Part shown: one piece after another, positions 1 to 12,000 of the stretch | How positions within the stretch are numbered: the stretch's first letter is position 1 | Layout of the letters: every line of letters begins with the position of its first letter | Origin: Lotmaria passim | Taxonomy: Eukaryota > Euglenozoa > Kinetoplastea > Trypanosomatida > Trypanosomatidae | Assembly (NCBI GenBank): GCA_037349495.1 | Contig: CP140220.1 | Location: 186,001 to 250,000, forward strand | Direction: 5' to 3' | DNA: 64,000 nucleotides | Made by a program: the position numbers and the translations under genes | Notes under the pieces: generated by a model | Told to the model about the DNA's origin: nothing | The model's input: the letters and a program-made list of their open reading frames with translations, nothing else | The model's database searches: none

Positions 1-3000
1 GTTGCCGTGAACAGCACTGATACAGTGCTCCGCGCCCTCGCCGGGCATCAGCAGCGATGGCGCGGCCACCGGTGTCTGCCGCGCCGAAAACGCGCTGAGT
101 GTCATCAGCGTGCGGTGCTGCTCATCCATCGTGCTCATCAGTGATGAGTCGCCCACGGCGGCGGAGGCACCACCGCCGTTCGGCGTCAACGGCCCACTTA
201 CACCGACAGCGTTGGAGGCGCAGGTGGCGCCGTAGTTTGCGCGCGGAGAGGCGGCGTAGGCAGTCAGCGTACTCTCCGACGGGCTGCCCAAATTGAAGGA
301 CGACATCATGGCACAGTTGGGCAGCAAGAAAGGCGTGGTCGTAGTAGTGGTCGGACTGGCGTTGTGGGTCTTGAGGCTATTGCTGACCCTGCCGGAGAAG
401 TTTGGTGCGTGGGCAGGCGCCCCGTTGCTCTGGGTAGTCTGCATTCGGGCCTTGCGGGTCGTGGTCAGCGGACGGGGAGAGCCGGGGTGGCCGCTGTTGC
501 TGTTGGAGAAATGGCGGCCTTCTGCGGTCGGTGACCCACTCGGCGGCGAGCGCACCACACCCGAGGACGACGGCGTCGTCACCATCGTCGCGGAAGTTGT
601 CGTCGTCGTCGTGGTTGTGGTCGTTGTTGCCATCGCAGCAGCACCAGCAGTCGCGGCCGTCGACGACGACGACTCGAGAATGCCCGGCAGCTCCGCCGCA
701 TGCTGCTGCTGCTGCAGGAACTGCGCCGCCTCGCGTGAGAAGGGGTCCATGTCAAACACGAGCGGCTCCTCGAAGCTGACAACGCTGTTGCGCTGCGTCC
801 CACCCGTGTGGGAGAGGCTGCTGCCATGCGTATCGTCCACACTGTTGCGTACGCTACGCAGCGAACTTACTGCGCCCGCGGCAGCTGCTTTGGCGCCAGT
901 CGTCGCGGTCGATCCTCGATGACTGGCGCCGCCGCTGTGTTGAAGGCCGTCCGTCACCTGCGCCACGTTCGGCACCAGCGGCGAGAAGGCCAGGAGATGT
1001 AAACTGCTGCCGTTGGCATGGGAGAGGATCGACCTTTGCTGCGGCGGTGATGGTGGGCTTTGCGCGGTGCCCAAGACGACGGTGGATGTCGCATGAACCG
1101 GGCTGGCCGCTGTGGATGTGGGTGAAGCCTCGCCGTCGGGTAAAGCGAGCTGCGGCGCCCTTTCCTGCTCCTTCTCTTGCTGCTCCTCTTGCTGTGGTTT
1201 TTGCGGAGATGATGCCTCCTGATCAGCCTTTCCACCTGCGGTTTCGCTGTTAACGGGGCTCTGCGTCGACTGACAGCGGTCAAAAGAGCCGACGTTGCTG
1301 TCGCGTGTCGTGCTCTGCTGCTGCTCCACCGCTGCCTCACTGACGTCGCCCTTCTCGGCAACACAGTGAGCCGGAGTTACGTGCAGTTTTTCCTGCCGCG
1401 TCAGCGGCGCAGTGAATCTGGAGCTGGTGCGAGAGGTAAGCCGCTTGTCAGCGTTGTCGATGGCACCCGCGCTGCTACAGCGAAACAAAGACAACGACGA
1501 CAGCCTGCGTGTCACCTCCGCTGCTGTGTCGTTGGTAGGCAGCGGTGCAGGGGCGTTGTTGGCGAGATACGCCAGTTCCGCCGTTGCCGCCGGTTGTCGG
1601 TTGTAGGCGCCCGGCGTGGTAGAGGCGAACTTCGCCGAGCAAAACGAGGAAGACGGGGAGAGGTCAACGTTGGAGACCTTGACGGCACCGGCAGCGGTTT
1701 TCGCGACCAGTTCCTTCTCGACACAGGCTCCTGGCGTCTGGGCGTGGTCGCTGACGGTGGGAAGCGCTTTGATCTTACTGCTACTACTGCTGCTGTTGTT
1801 GTGACCGTCCCGGCGCATATCGTCGTCGTCGTCGCTTTCGGAGGTGATGAACGGAACCCCTGACAGTATGTGCTGGTGACACTGCGTCTGGGGTGCCGGT
1901 GCCATCACATGCGCCGGCAATGACCGCCGCGTGACGCTGCTGCTGACGTTGTTTGCTGCACAAATGGTGCCAGCATCGACGATGGCGTGCGGCACCAACA
2001 CACTGCTACGCGTCTCCTCAGACGAGGGCGCCTCATGCATGGACCGCCGATCTTCTGACAGGCGTTGCTGTGATGCTGCCGCCAGCTCCTCCTTGCAGCC
2101 ATCGCCTGCTGCGGTGAACATCGACGACTTCGCGACGAGCAGGCCGCCCTTGCAGTCCTCGCCGTCACCGCTGACGTTGCTGCCGTGATCCACCGACCGG
2201 TTCGCCCTCATCTTGCTGCCGCGCGGGGTGCGCAAGCTAAGCTGCTTCCTGGGCTCATCCTCGCTCTCGCCGTGAGGCGCGGCGACGTTGGTGACGAGAA
2301 GAGGCAGCAGCGACGGCGGATGCGGCAACGTCTGCGCCGTGGCTGAAGCGGGGATCGTCGAGGAGCTGCCACCGCCGCCGCCGTCCGGCGCCTCACCATT
2401 GAGCAGGCTCTCCACCGTCGTGAGCCGCAAGTGTGGGCTTGTCCGGCTCCGGGCCGATCCGGCCGCTGCGCTGTTGCCGTTGCTCAGCAGCAACCCACTC
2501 CCCCGCTCTAGCCTGTGCGGCGAGGTCGTGCTATGTGACCGCTTCACAAGTTGTTGCCTGCACGTTGGCTCCGCACCGATTTGCCCCGCCGTGTTCTGCA
2601 TTCCTGCGATGTCCGATGCGGCCTGTGATGACCGTCGCCGCAGCGACACGAGCGCCGCCGTGGCTGTTGTGGACGCCGTCGTAAAATGGCGGTAGCTATT
2701 CCGCTTTTCGCCGCTGCCCGACACGCTTTCTGAGAAGCGGGCCGCCTGGCCTCGTGCATGGTTGTGAAATGACTCGCTGGAGCTGGAGAAACTTGCCAGG
2801 TGAGCCGCATCCCGCTGATGCGACTGCGCGATGTTGTGCGCGATGTGCTGCTGCAAATGGCGCCACTCCGGTCCACGACGCAGCTCCGGTGGGACATACA
2901 GTAGTGACGACTCGAGAACACTGCTGGTGCCGGTGTTCGCGTTCTCGCTCATCGCATCCGACACGCCACTGCTGTGGCGTGAGGAACCCAAAAGAGTGCT

Positions 3001-6000
3001 GCGCAGCACCGGACTGCCCGAGTCGGTCAGCCCAAGCACGCCACCGACGCTGTTGTGTGCGGTCAGCATGCTGCCCACGCGTCGACTGCGCATGTTGCTG
3101 CCGTTGACAGCGGCGGCAGGGGACGTGGAGGGCGGGGCGGGAATGGCAGCATTGCTACCGGTGCACGACGACGTGCAAGTGAGGCGTGAAGCGCGACGCG
3201 GCGTCGGCGCCAGCTGCGGCTGCTGCGATCCTGGTGTAGCGGTAGCGGATGCCGAGGAGACGAGGCTCTGCTGAACCCCTGCGCCTTCGTTTGGTGAGCC
3301 CGCTGCGATGCTCGACCGTCGCCAGGTTGTCCCCATCTGCGAAGATGGAGGAGGCTCAGCTGCGTCCACCAGCAAGGTTCCATTGCCGTTCGTCAGCCCC
3401 TCACCGTCGAAGTTGCCACGAGGTTGCTGTTGCTGCTGCTGAGGCCCCCACGACAGGGTCAAAGCGGTGTCGTTGTCGTTCTCGAGTGAGAACGGTGGTG
3501 CTGCGCCGCGGCCCACCGCCAGCGACTGGCTGTCCTGCACCTGCAGGAGCGGGAGGCCATTTCCCATTGTGAAAAGGGCCGGCGCCGCTTCACAAGACAG
3601 TAACGCGGGAGGCGGGGAGAAGGAGCGGGTTGGGCGGGTCGGGATTGGGCCACTGCCCAGCGTGGCAGATAAGGAGGTGTTCGCCGTGGCCAGTGGCGCG
3701 TCCGCTGCCGTGCTGTGCGTCATACCCGCATTTGCATCAGCAGCAGCGGCATCAGCAGCAGCGGCAGCAGCAGCATTGCTATTATTGTTATTGTTATTGA
3801 TAGCGTTACTCAGTTTGGGGCTCGATACGCCTTGATGGGTCCCGCTCCCGGTCGCCGCAGCAGTGCTGCCATCGTTGTTGCTGCCAAGCGATGTGGAGTT
3901 CATGAGAGTCGGCAACAGAACGGATGAGACAAACGCGCCGGTGGTGGCCGACGGGTGCTTGGGAACACTCGCGCTGTACTGCTTATGGTAGCGCTGCTGA
4001 AGCGCGTTGCCGTGGTTGCCGAGGATCGTCCGCGCGGACGACTCATCGTGCGGCAAACTGCGCGGGGTGGGCTGCAGCGAGTCCGAGTCGGAGGTGGAGG
4101 TGGAGGCAAAGGCTGCCGCGGCGGCAGCGGCCTCAAAACCGCAACCGTTACTGCCACTTTCCGCAGCAGGAGCAGCAGCTGGAGATGCGGCGTCCCCGCT
4201 GGTGTCGCGATCTGGCTGCGAGTGCCGCACCTCCCCACTCAGCAGCGCGGAGAGGTCTACTAAACTCATGGTGGATGGAGTGAAGCCGGGCAAGACGCCC
4301 AACGACGCCCGCCCAGCCGAGGGCACACCGGAGCTGCCCGCCTTCGCCGAGCGCTGCACCGAGGGGAGCCAGTTCTCCTCGCTGCTCGTCGTGTCACGTG
4401 AGCTGACGGAGCTCTGTGTATGACTGCGCCCCGCGGCGTGCTCGAATATCTCACGAGGGGCGTCCTGTCTGCCAAGCTCGGACATGTGGCGCGACGACGC
4501 CTGTGAGTGCTGCAGCAGCTGCGGCGTCTGCGGGCTGTCGTGGCTGTTCCGCGATGGGGCAAAGCAAAACGGTGACCCATCTACCTCGCTGCCGGCAGAC
4601 ACGAGCGACACGCGGTGATTGCGCGTCGGTGTCACCGCCCTTGACTGCTGCTGCTTCTGCTGCGACGGCGGCGGCGGCGATGGCTCGGTAGAGCCCTGCG
4701 CGGGAGCTGCGTCCATCAGCACCACCTGCCCGTTACGATGGCTCTCCGCTGAAGTCACGCGTGCTGCTCCGTTGAGACCCTTCATCACTGTCGTCGTCGA
4801 CGGCTGCCGCTGGTGGCTTGGCTTGTGCAGCTTGCGCGGCGACAGCCGACTGCTGGTGTTCTCAACGTTGTTGTTGCTGCTGCCGGTGTTATTGTTTCCA
4901 TTGCTGCTGCTACCGCCGCTGCTACTGCTCCCAAACGCAAACTTGCGTCCGCCAAAGCCGCGCCGGCTGCCTGGCGATGAAGTTGGTGTGCCTCCGCCCG
5001 GTGCGTGGAAGAGTGAGGACGAGTCGGAGGATGGCTGCAGCAGGTGACTTGGCGCGTTGCTGTGAAGCGGGTAGGCACCGCTGCCATGGCTGCTGGTCAT
5101 GGAAGAGGTCCACTTCCGCTTGGAGGTGGAGCTGAGCGACCAGCAGCTGCGTGTGTTGCCCGCAGCCATCGTGGCGAAGCCAAGCGTCGTGACCGTCTGC
5201 GCCGCCGACCAGCGCGACGACGACCCGCCGCTTGTGTCACTGCCGCTGTCAAATGAGTGGCTGGTGTGGACCTGGGAGGAAGAGGAGGTTGTCGTCACCG
5301 CCGCGTGTGTCGAGTCACCTTTCGTGCTCAGCAGCGTCGCGTCCATCGGAGCGGACGGGGCCAGCACGCTCGTGAAGACGCGTCGACGCTGTGGGCCGCT
5401 GCTGCTCGACGGCTGTGGCATCGTTGTCGCCGCCGCGCGGGTCTCGTTGCTTCCACTACTGGGCAGCGCGACAACGACTTGATGGGAGGATGAGTTCGCA
5501 CATGACGAGGACAGCGGGACGCGCAGCGAGAGCAGCGCGCCAGCAGCGGACGACGCAAAAATCCCCTGCGCCGCCTTCACCCACGCCGAGACAAGGCTGG
5601 AGCTGAAGTTGCGCGCGCGCGTCGACTTAGGAGGCGTGGCCTTCGGCAGCGCCGTGGTGCTCAGCGGCATCGGCAGCTCCAGGAGCTGGGTGGAAAGCCC
5701 GCTGACGCTGGTGGTGTTGTGGGTGTCCTCGTAACTGCTATCGTTGTTGACGACGTCGCCGGAGACCTTCGCAACAGCCACGCCGTTGGCCATCGAACGG
5801 AAGAGGGAAGCGGTGGACGGCGCCGGGGCCTCGGCAGGGCGCGGACGGCGCGAGCCGCCGGAGCCGGGCCGCGCCGATTCTGCATGTGAGGCTGAGCCAG
5901 GCCTCGAGGAGCCGGGGCGTGAAGAGCCGGGACGGGGGCGAATGGCCGTCACGACAGCGAACGGGTTCGATGTGGTCGGCGTTGTACGGCAGTTGGTGCT

Positions 6001-9000
6001 GTTGAAGTGCTCGTAGGTCGCTTGGCCTTGCCCGGCGTAGAGCTGTGCGACAGGGCTCGTGTTGTTGTGCAGCTGGTGAGCCTGTAAAGCGGCGTAGAGA
6101 CCGTGTCCGCCGCGTGGCTGCCGTGATAGCAACCCTTGCGGTGGGGGTGGTGACGGCTGCTTTGGCATGGGTGGAACGAGGCTTGCTCGGTCACTGGTAT
6201 TCAATGTCGTCTTCAGGGATGGCTCCTCTTGTTTGCTCTGCGTGCCGTGGAAGACAGACTTGAACGCCTGCGGCAAGCTCAACGAGGGCGAACGACTGGA
6301 TGGCAGGCCGCTCAGCACAGGCTTCGTGATGGTTATCACGCTCATCTCGTTCTCTGCTGAATTGGGCCCCAGCGCGACTGCAGACGTGTGAGACGGCACG
6401 TTCGAGGGCATGGAAGAGGTAGTCGAGGAGACAGACACTGAGCATGAGGGCGTGCGCTGTGGGGCGAGCGGAGAGGCCTCGTCGAAGTGGAACGCCTTCA
6501 CGATTTCGTCCGAGTGGAACTCGGTCGACGCGCGCCACGGAATCGGCGCCTGCGTGCTGTTGCACGACGATATCGGATTAGTGCTGCCGCTCATCGTGTT
6601 CGAATTAAGGTGACGCGTGTGCAATGCCTCGCTGTCGAGCAAGGGAATGTCAGTGGAGGCCCGGCTGGAGCGCTCCAACGAGTGCCTGTCTCGGCTGGAT
6701 GGCGTCGGCGTGGAGGAGAGGCCGCTAGCCATCGCGATGAGCCTGTTCGCTTTCACGGACGACGAAACCTGCTCATCGAAGCTGCTCAAGAACGGCTGTG
6801 GCGGCAGGGTTTCCACCTCGCTCGTATCCCGCGACGCCTCACCTGCCTGCAGCTCCTTTGCCGTCTTTCGCCGGTGGTCTTTAGTGCGCTCACTGTTCTC
6901 CTCATTGCCGCCTGAAACAAGGCTGGCGTTGGAGGCGCGTGTGAGGCGGGGTGTGGCGGTGGCGTCGATCGCCACCGGGCTGTCAGGACTTCCCGACCTC
7001 ACCTCGCCAGATTTGTCCGGTCGTGTCGAGGAGCCGGAGTGCTCGCCGACCTCGCTCGCCTGCGCTGACGTAGAAATCGGCGTAGGAGGGAACTGTGGCA
7101 ACAACGTGGGCTGCCCCTTGTCACAAGCCGGGCTGCCACTGGTGGTCGTCGCGGTCGAGGGCGCTGCGGCTGGTGCTGCAGGTGCGGGTCCACAGGAGGC
7201 TTCTGAGGCGGTGTTAGCCGCCACAGCAGCAGCACCACCAGCGACACCGTCCGTGAGGGACGTCACCGACTCCGAAAGCACTCCGGCGGCTGCACTGGAC
7301 TTCGGCGTGCCGTAGATCGACGCCTGAGAGAGCAACCGTGTCATCGCCGTCGCGAAGGACCGCTTACGCTTCGTCGAGCTTGTCAGTGGTGACGCTGCCT
7401 CGCACCGCACGCCCTCCTCGCTCATCGTGGACGACATAACGGACGCGGTATGCGTGAGGGAGTTCGCGCTGCCCGCGTTGCGGGCGTCGGCCTGACAGCC
7501 GTGCTGCGAAAGGATACGCTGCCGAGGCGACTGACTCACGCGGTCGCGACGCACCGTGCTGTTCGGCAGCGTCTGCTGCGGAGCTTCGGCGAAGACCTGC
7601 GTCGCAGAGACGGTGTTCGGGCATCCTACGAGGGTCATGCTGGTAGCACCAGACGTGGTGTGAAGGGCCGCACTGCCGTCCCTGCTGCCGCCCTCGGTGC
7701 TACTCAGCTGCGTCTGGTGCGTAGAGGTCGAGTTGCTTTCGGAGGACTTTGAGCCACGTCGGCTCGCCCACTGCGTGGACCTGCGTATCCGATCGGAAAG
7801 CTGGAAAGCAGACTGACTCAGCATCTTGAGCGTCGAGCTGCGCCTCTGTTGATGCTGCGTGGCTAGTCTGGGCCCTGCGCCATTGCCGTTGCCGTTGCCG
7901 TTGTCATGCGAAGTACGTGGAGATCGTGACCCGTCACTAGCATGCTGGCTCGACATCGCTTCACCTTCGCGTGGTGTGTCCGCGTTCAAATCCTCACTTG
8001 TCAAGACTGTGTTAAACCTCAGCGTGGCGGAGGCCGTCTGCTGACCGGAATGGCGCCCAGTCTTCTGGTTGGCCGCGTTCTCATTGGCTGCCCCCTCTGT
8101 GCACGTGGTGTCCTGTGACGAATGGTGCTGCGACTGACATGGAGTCTTCGACACGTCGGCCGCGTCCCGCGAGTGCGGCGACTTGGGCTCGTTTGATGCG
8201 AAGGTGGCGATTGAGGGATAAGCGTGCAGCACGTTTCCTGCGCCGTTTGACTTCAGCCCCGCGTCATCGCGCTGGATGGACGAACAGACAGACAAGTAGG
8301 AGTGGTGAGGATGCCCCTTGCCCTCTTGCTGCTCCTCACCGTTGTGAACATTGCTCGCGACGGCCACGCCGCTGCTGCTGCTGCTGCTGCTGCTGAAGTC
8401 ACTCTGCGGTACCCCGCCATGTCGTTCATCGCTGCTCTTCGAGGAGGAGGAGGAGGAGGAGGAGGGGAGAGTCGGGGCGGCGGCGTTACGAGACGCGTCA
8501 GCCGCTGCGTTCCGTAAGGCACCGATAAGGCGCCCGTTGCGAGCCAATCGCGCCCGAGTTGGCCCTGCGACGGCGCCGCCCTCGTCCGCTCTGCCATTCA
8601 ACACGGCCGTGGTCACGTCATCCATCAAAAAAGAATGGAATGAAGTATTCGGGCTTACCACCGGCGGGCGTGACCGCGCCGCAGCCGCCGCAACTGGTGA
8701 GCCGGCCTTGTGACTGCCGCTCGATCCCACCACAGCCGTGTGTCCAGCGTTGGTCGAGATAGCAGCGGCAACGACGACACGAGTGGGTGGGCTGAGCGTG
8801 CCCTCGCTGCTACCACCACGCCCACCGGTCATAGACGGGTTGAGCGGCGTCCGCGGCGGGATAAGGCGCGAGGACGACACGAAGCGCTGCGTGTGCATCG
8901 AGGTCCCGAAGTACATCGATGGGTCCTCCAACACGCTGACCGACTCAAGAAACGTAGACGGCGACGCAGAGGCCGTGGAGTTCTGTAGCAAGGAAGCGAG

Positions 9001-12000
9001 TTCCGTGCTGAGCGGCTGACGCGACGCCTCGAGCTCGGCGTGGACGCCTGACATCACTTCAGCTGCTTTGTCAGACGCCGTGGAAGGCCCATCGTTGGAC
9101 CTAAGTCGAGCGCGGGTGGAGGAACGGCAAAGCGTCAGCTGCGTCGGAGACGAAAACGAAAGCTGCGGCATGGCGGTGGCCGACGCGCCGTCTCGTGGCG
9201 CCTGCCGGCTACCCGTCGATATCAAGACCGGCTCGCCGTCGGCACTGCGGCTGTTCAGCGAGTCCGTCAACAGTGTAGATGGACTCTTGTGTGGAGGCGA
9301 TGACGGCGTTTCAACAGGAACTGCAGGAGTCGCAGAAGCTGATGAAGCTGCAGGAACCGAAGAAGCTGCAGCCAGCGACATTGCTTTTTCGTCATGTTCG
9401 CTGTTGCTGCGCTTCGTCGGCTCTGTCGGCGTTACAAGTCGTGCTGTGTTAACCGTATCAGCCGGTGGTGGTGGCTGCAATGGCGACGTCATGGTCTCAA
9501 GGTCGCACACACACACTGCGGCTTCAAAAGCGGAGGGCGGCTCAACGACGACGATGACGGGCTTGGACAACTGCGGCGGCGCCAGCGTCTGCGGTGCCAG
9601 CGGTGCAGGGGTTGGCGAGGCCGGCAGCGACCCCGACACACGCCGCGCCGTTGCTGCGAAGATCGGCGAAGTGCTGTTGGTGTTGTTTGCGTCATGGTCG
9701 TAGCCGTGGTCGCGTTGAGGGCGAAAACCGCCGCCGCCGCCGTCGTTGCCGTTGTCCACACTGCCGTGGATCGGGGAGAGGACGCCCGGAGCGACGGTGT
9801 TCAAATGTGCGGAGAGTCGCCGGTCCGCGTTGCACGTCGTGGCGGGGCGTGGCGGCGCTTTCCCGTAAGGCGGTGGAGCCTTCGGCTTGGCAGCGAAGGA
9901 ATGCGTAGATGAGGAATTTCGCAGGCCCACGGACAGCGGCGTCGGGGTCCGAAGGAAGGGCGGGGACACGGCTGGCGGGGACAGAACCAGCGAACGCGCG
10001 GTCTTCTTCAGCCTCGCAGCGGGGCTCGGCGTCTTCGCCGATGCCGTCGGACTCGCTGCCGTGTCGCTCGCGGTGGGGGACCTGGCGGCATCGCTTGTCT
10101 TGCCACTCGGCTGCTTTGGAGTGGTCGGCGAGGGCTCATTCGACTCCGACACCCCGACGATGTCAAACGCGTTCAGCATGGGTGTGACACCGTTGAGCGG
10201 ACTAGCCCTCACCACCTTCCCTTTGGCGTGGGCCACGCTTGCGGAGACGGCGGCGACCGCCGACGCTGACGCTGGCGTCGCGGGCGATCCGGGTGTGATG
10301 GTCGTCGTGCTGAGCACTGTGCGGGACAGTAGTGGCAAGCACTGTGGACGGTGCTGCGACGCCGCGGTCGAGAACGGCGAGGAGACGGCGGACGACGGCA
10401 CAGGCGACGAGCGCCCCGCGTGCTGCCCCGAGGTCTGCGCGTCGTCCTTGACGTCGTCCTTCGCACAAATTACCTTGGGCAGCGGCGAGCAGGCGTGCAC
10501 GGGCAACGTCGAGGCCGCCGTAGCGCGCGCTGCCGTTCGCGCGTTGGCCGCAGCAGTGGTTGTCGCCGTCGTGTGATGCCTTTCCGATGTGGGAGAAAAG
10601 AGGGGCAGGCTGTCGCCGCAACCGCAGCTGACGCCGCTGTCGCCGTTGCCGTTGCCGCCACCTTCGACGGAGGCCGAACACCACGACGGCGGCGCCGTCT
10701 CTGCGTTTCCGCCGGCCTCCGAAACACGCGGGAGCGCTGTGTGCTTTTCCTTCCTCGGGGCTGACGCCAACCCGTTGGCGGAAGTGGAGCAGACGGTGCA
10801 GAGCGAGCCTTGAGAGGCGCGTCGCGTGGTCAGCGTTGTTGGCAGCATCGGCCGAAACACCGCCACCTCAGAGGCCGGCATTGTTGATGGCTGACTTTTT
10901 GGATTACTGCCACTGCTACGAGACGGCGTCCTGCACGCGCTGCACGCGCCGCCGTCGAAAGCGACCTCCACGCGGCCGTTACTGTTGCTGTTCGTGTTTG
11001 TGTTCGTACTGTTCGCGTTACACATGATGTTGCCGCTGGTGAGCCCCGAGGCACCGAGAAAAAGTGCGGAGGAGGAGCTGAGGCTGGAGAAGGAGTGGCC
11101 TACTGCACCGCGTGCTCCGCTGCCCTGGCGCAGATGGCGACGGCCCATTGCCGCACGGCGGCCCCCCGGCGGGATTTCCGTGCCCGAACATGGCGAGTTA
11201 GAACTGATAGACAGACGCGAAGGAGAGCCATTGGTGGGTGGGCGTGTGACACTGCCCCCAGCCGCAGCTGCAGCTGTTGTAGCTGGTGGGGCAGGGAGGG
11301 CAGACCCACCAACGACGACTGCTTGGTCGGTCGGTGCTACTGAAGCAGGAACGGCGGATGCAGAAGTGCTGGTGGGAGCAAGCGTGGAGGATTCCAGCGA
11401 ACCAAAGTGCTCGTGCCGTGTCGCCCTCATTGCGAGCGCTGGCATCTGCGTTTGCTGCGTCTCATCAGAAGGCAAGGACGGGATGCTCGTCGTGTCCAGA
11501 CTTTCCGCCGTGAGGTTGCGGAGTTGTGCCGCCAGGGCGTTGCTGTTCCAACTCACACGTGCCAGCGACCGTCCGGTTAAAATCATAGGTGGGTGCGGGA
11601 TCGCCGTTGTGCTGGCAAGATTCGGCATCGCTGTCGTTTCTGCCGTTGCGGTCGAAATTCCCCCCACTGCACCAACTTGGCAGTCGTGTCCGCCAACCAA
11701 CGAGGGTAGCACGCTGTGCTCGGCGACGACGCTGCCGCTTGTCACGCCACGTGAGGTGGAGGACGGCGCAGCCTCATCTACGTTGTGCCGAGAATTATCG
11801 CAGCCGCCACCGCTGCTGTCGTCGGTGTTCACGGCCGAAGAGCCCTCGACGTCTGTGGAGAGAGCTTTGACCGGCGTTGGCGTCACGACAAGCTTGTGTC
11901 TATACTCCATCACAGGCCGCACCACGGCCTTACTGCCAGTTGGTCCACCCGTCACGAGTGAATTGCTTTGCGTCCGGCTGCTGCTGAGACTCTGGTCACG

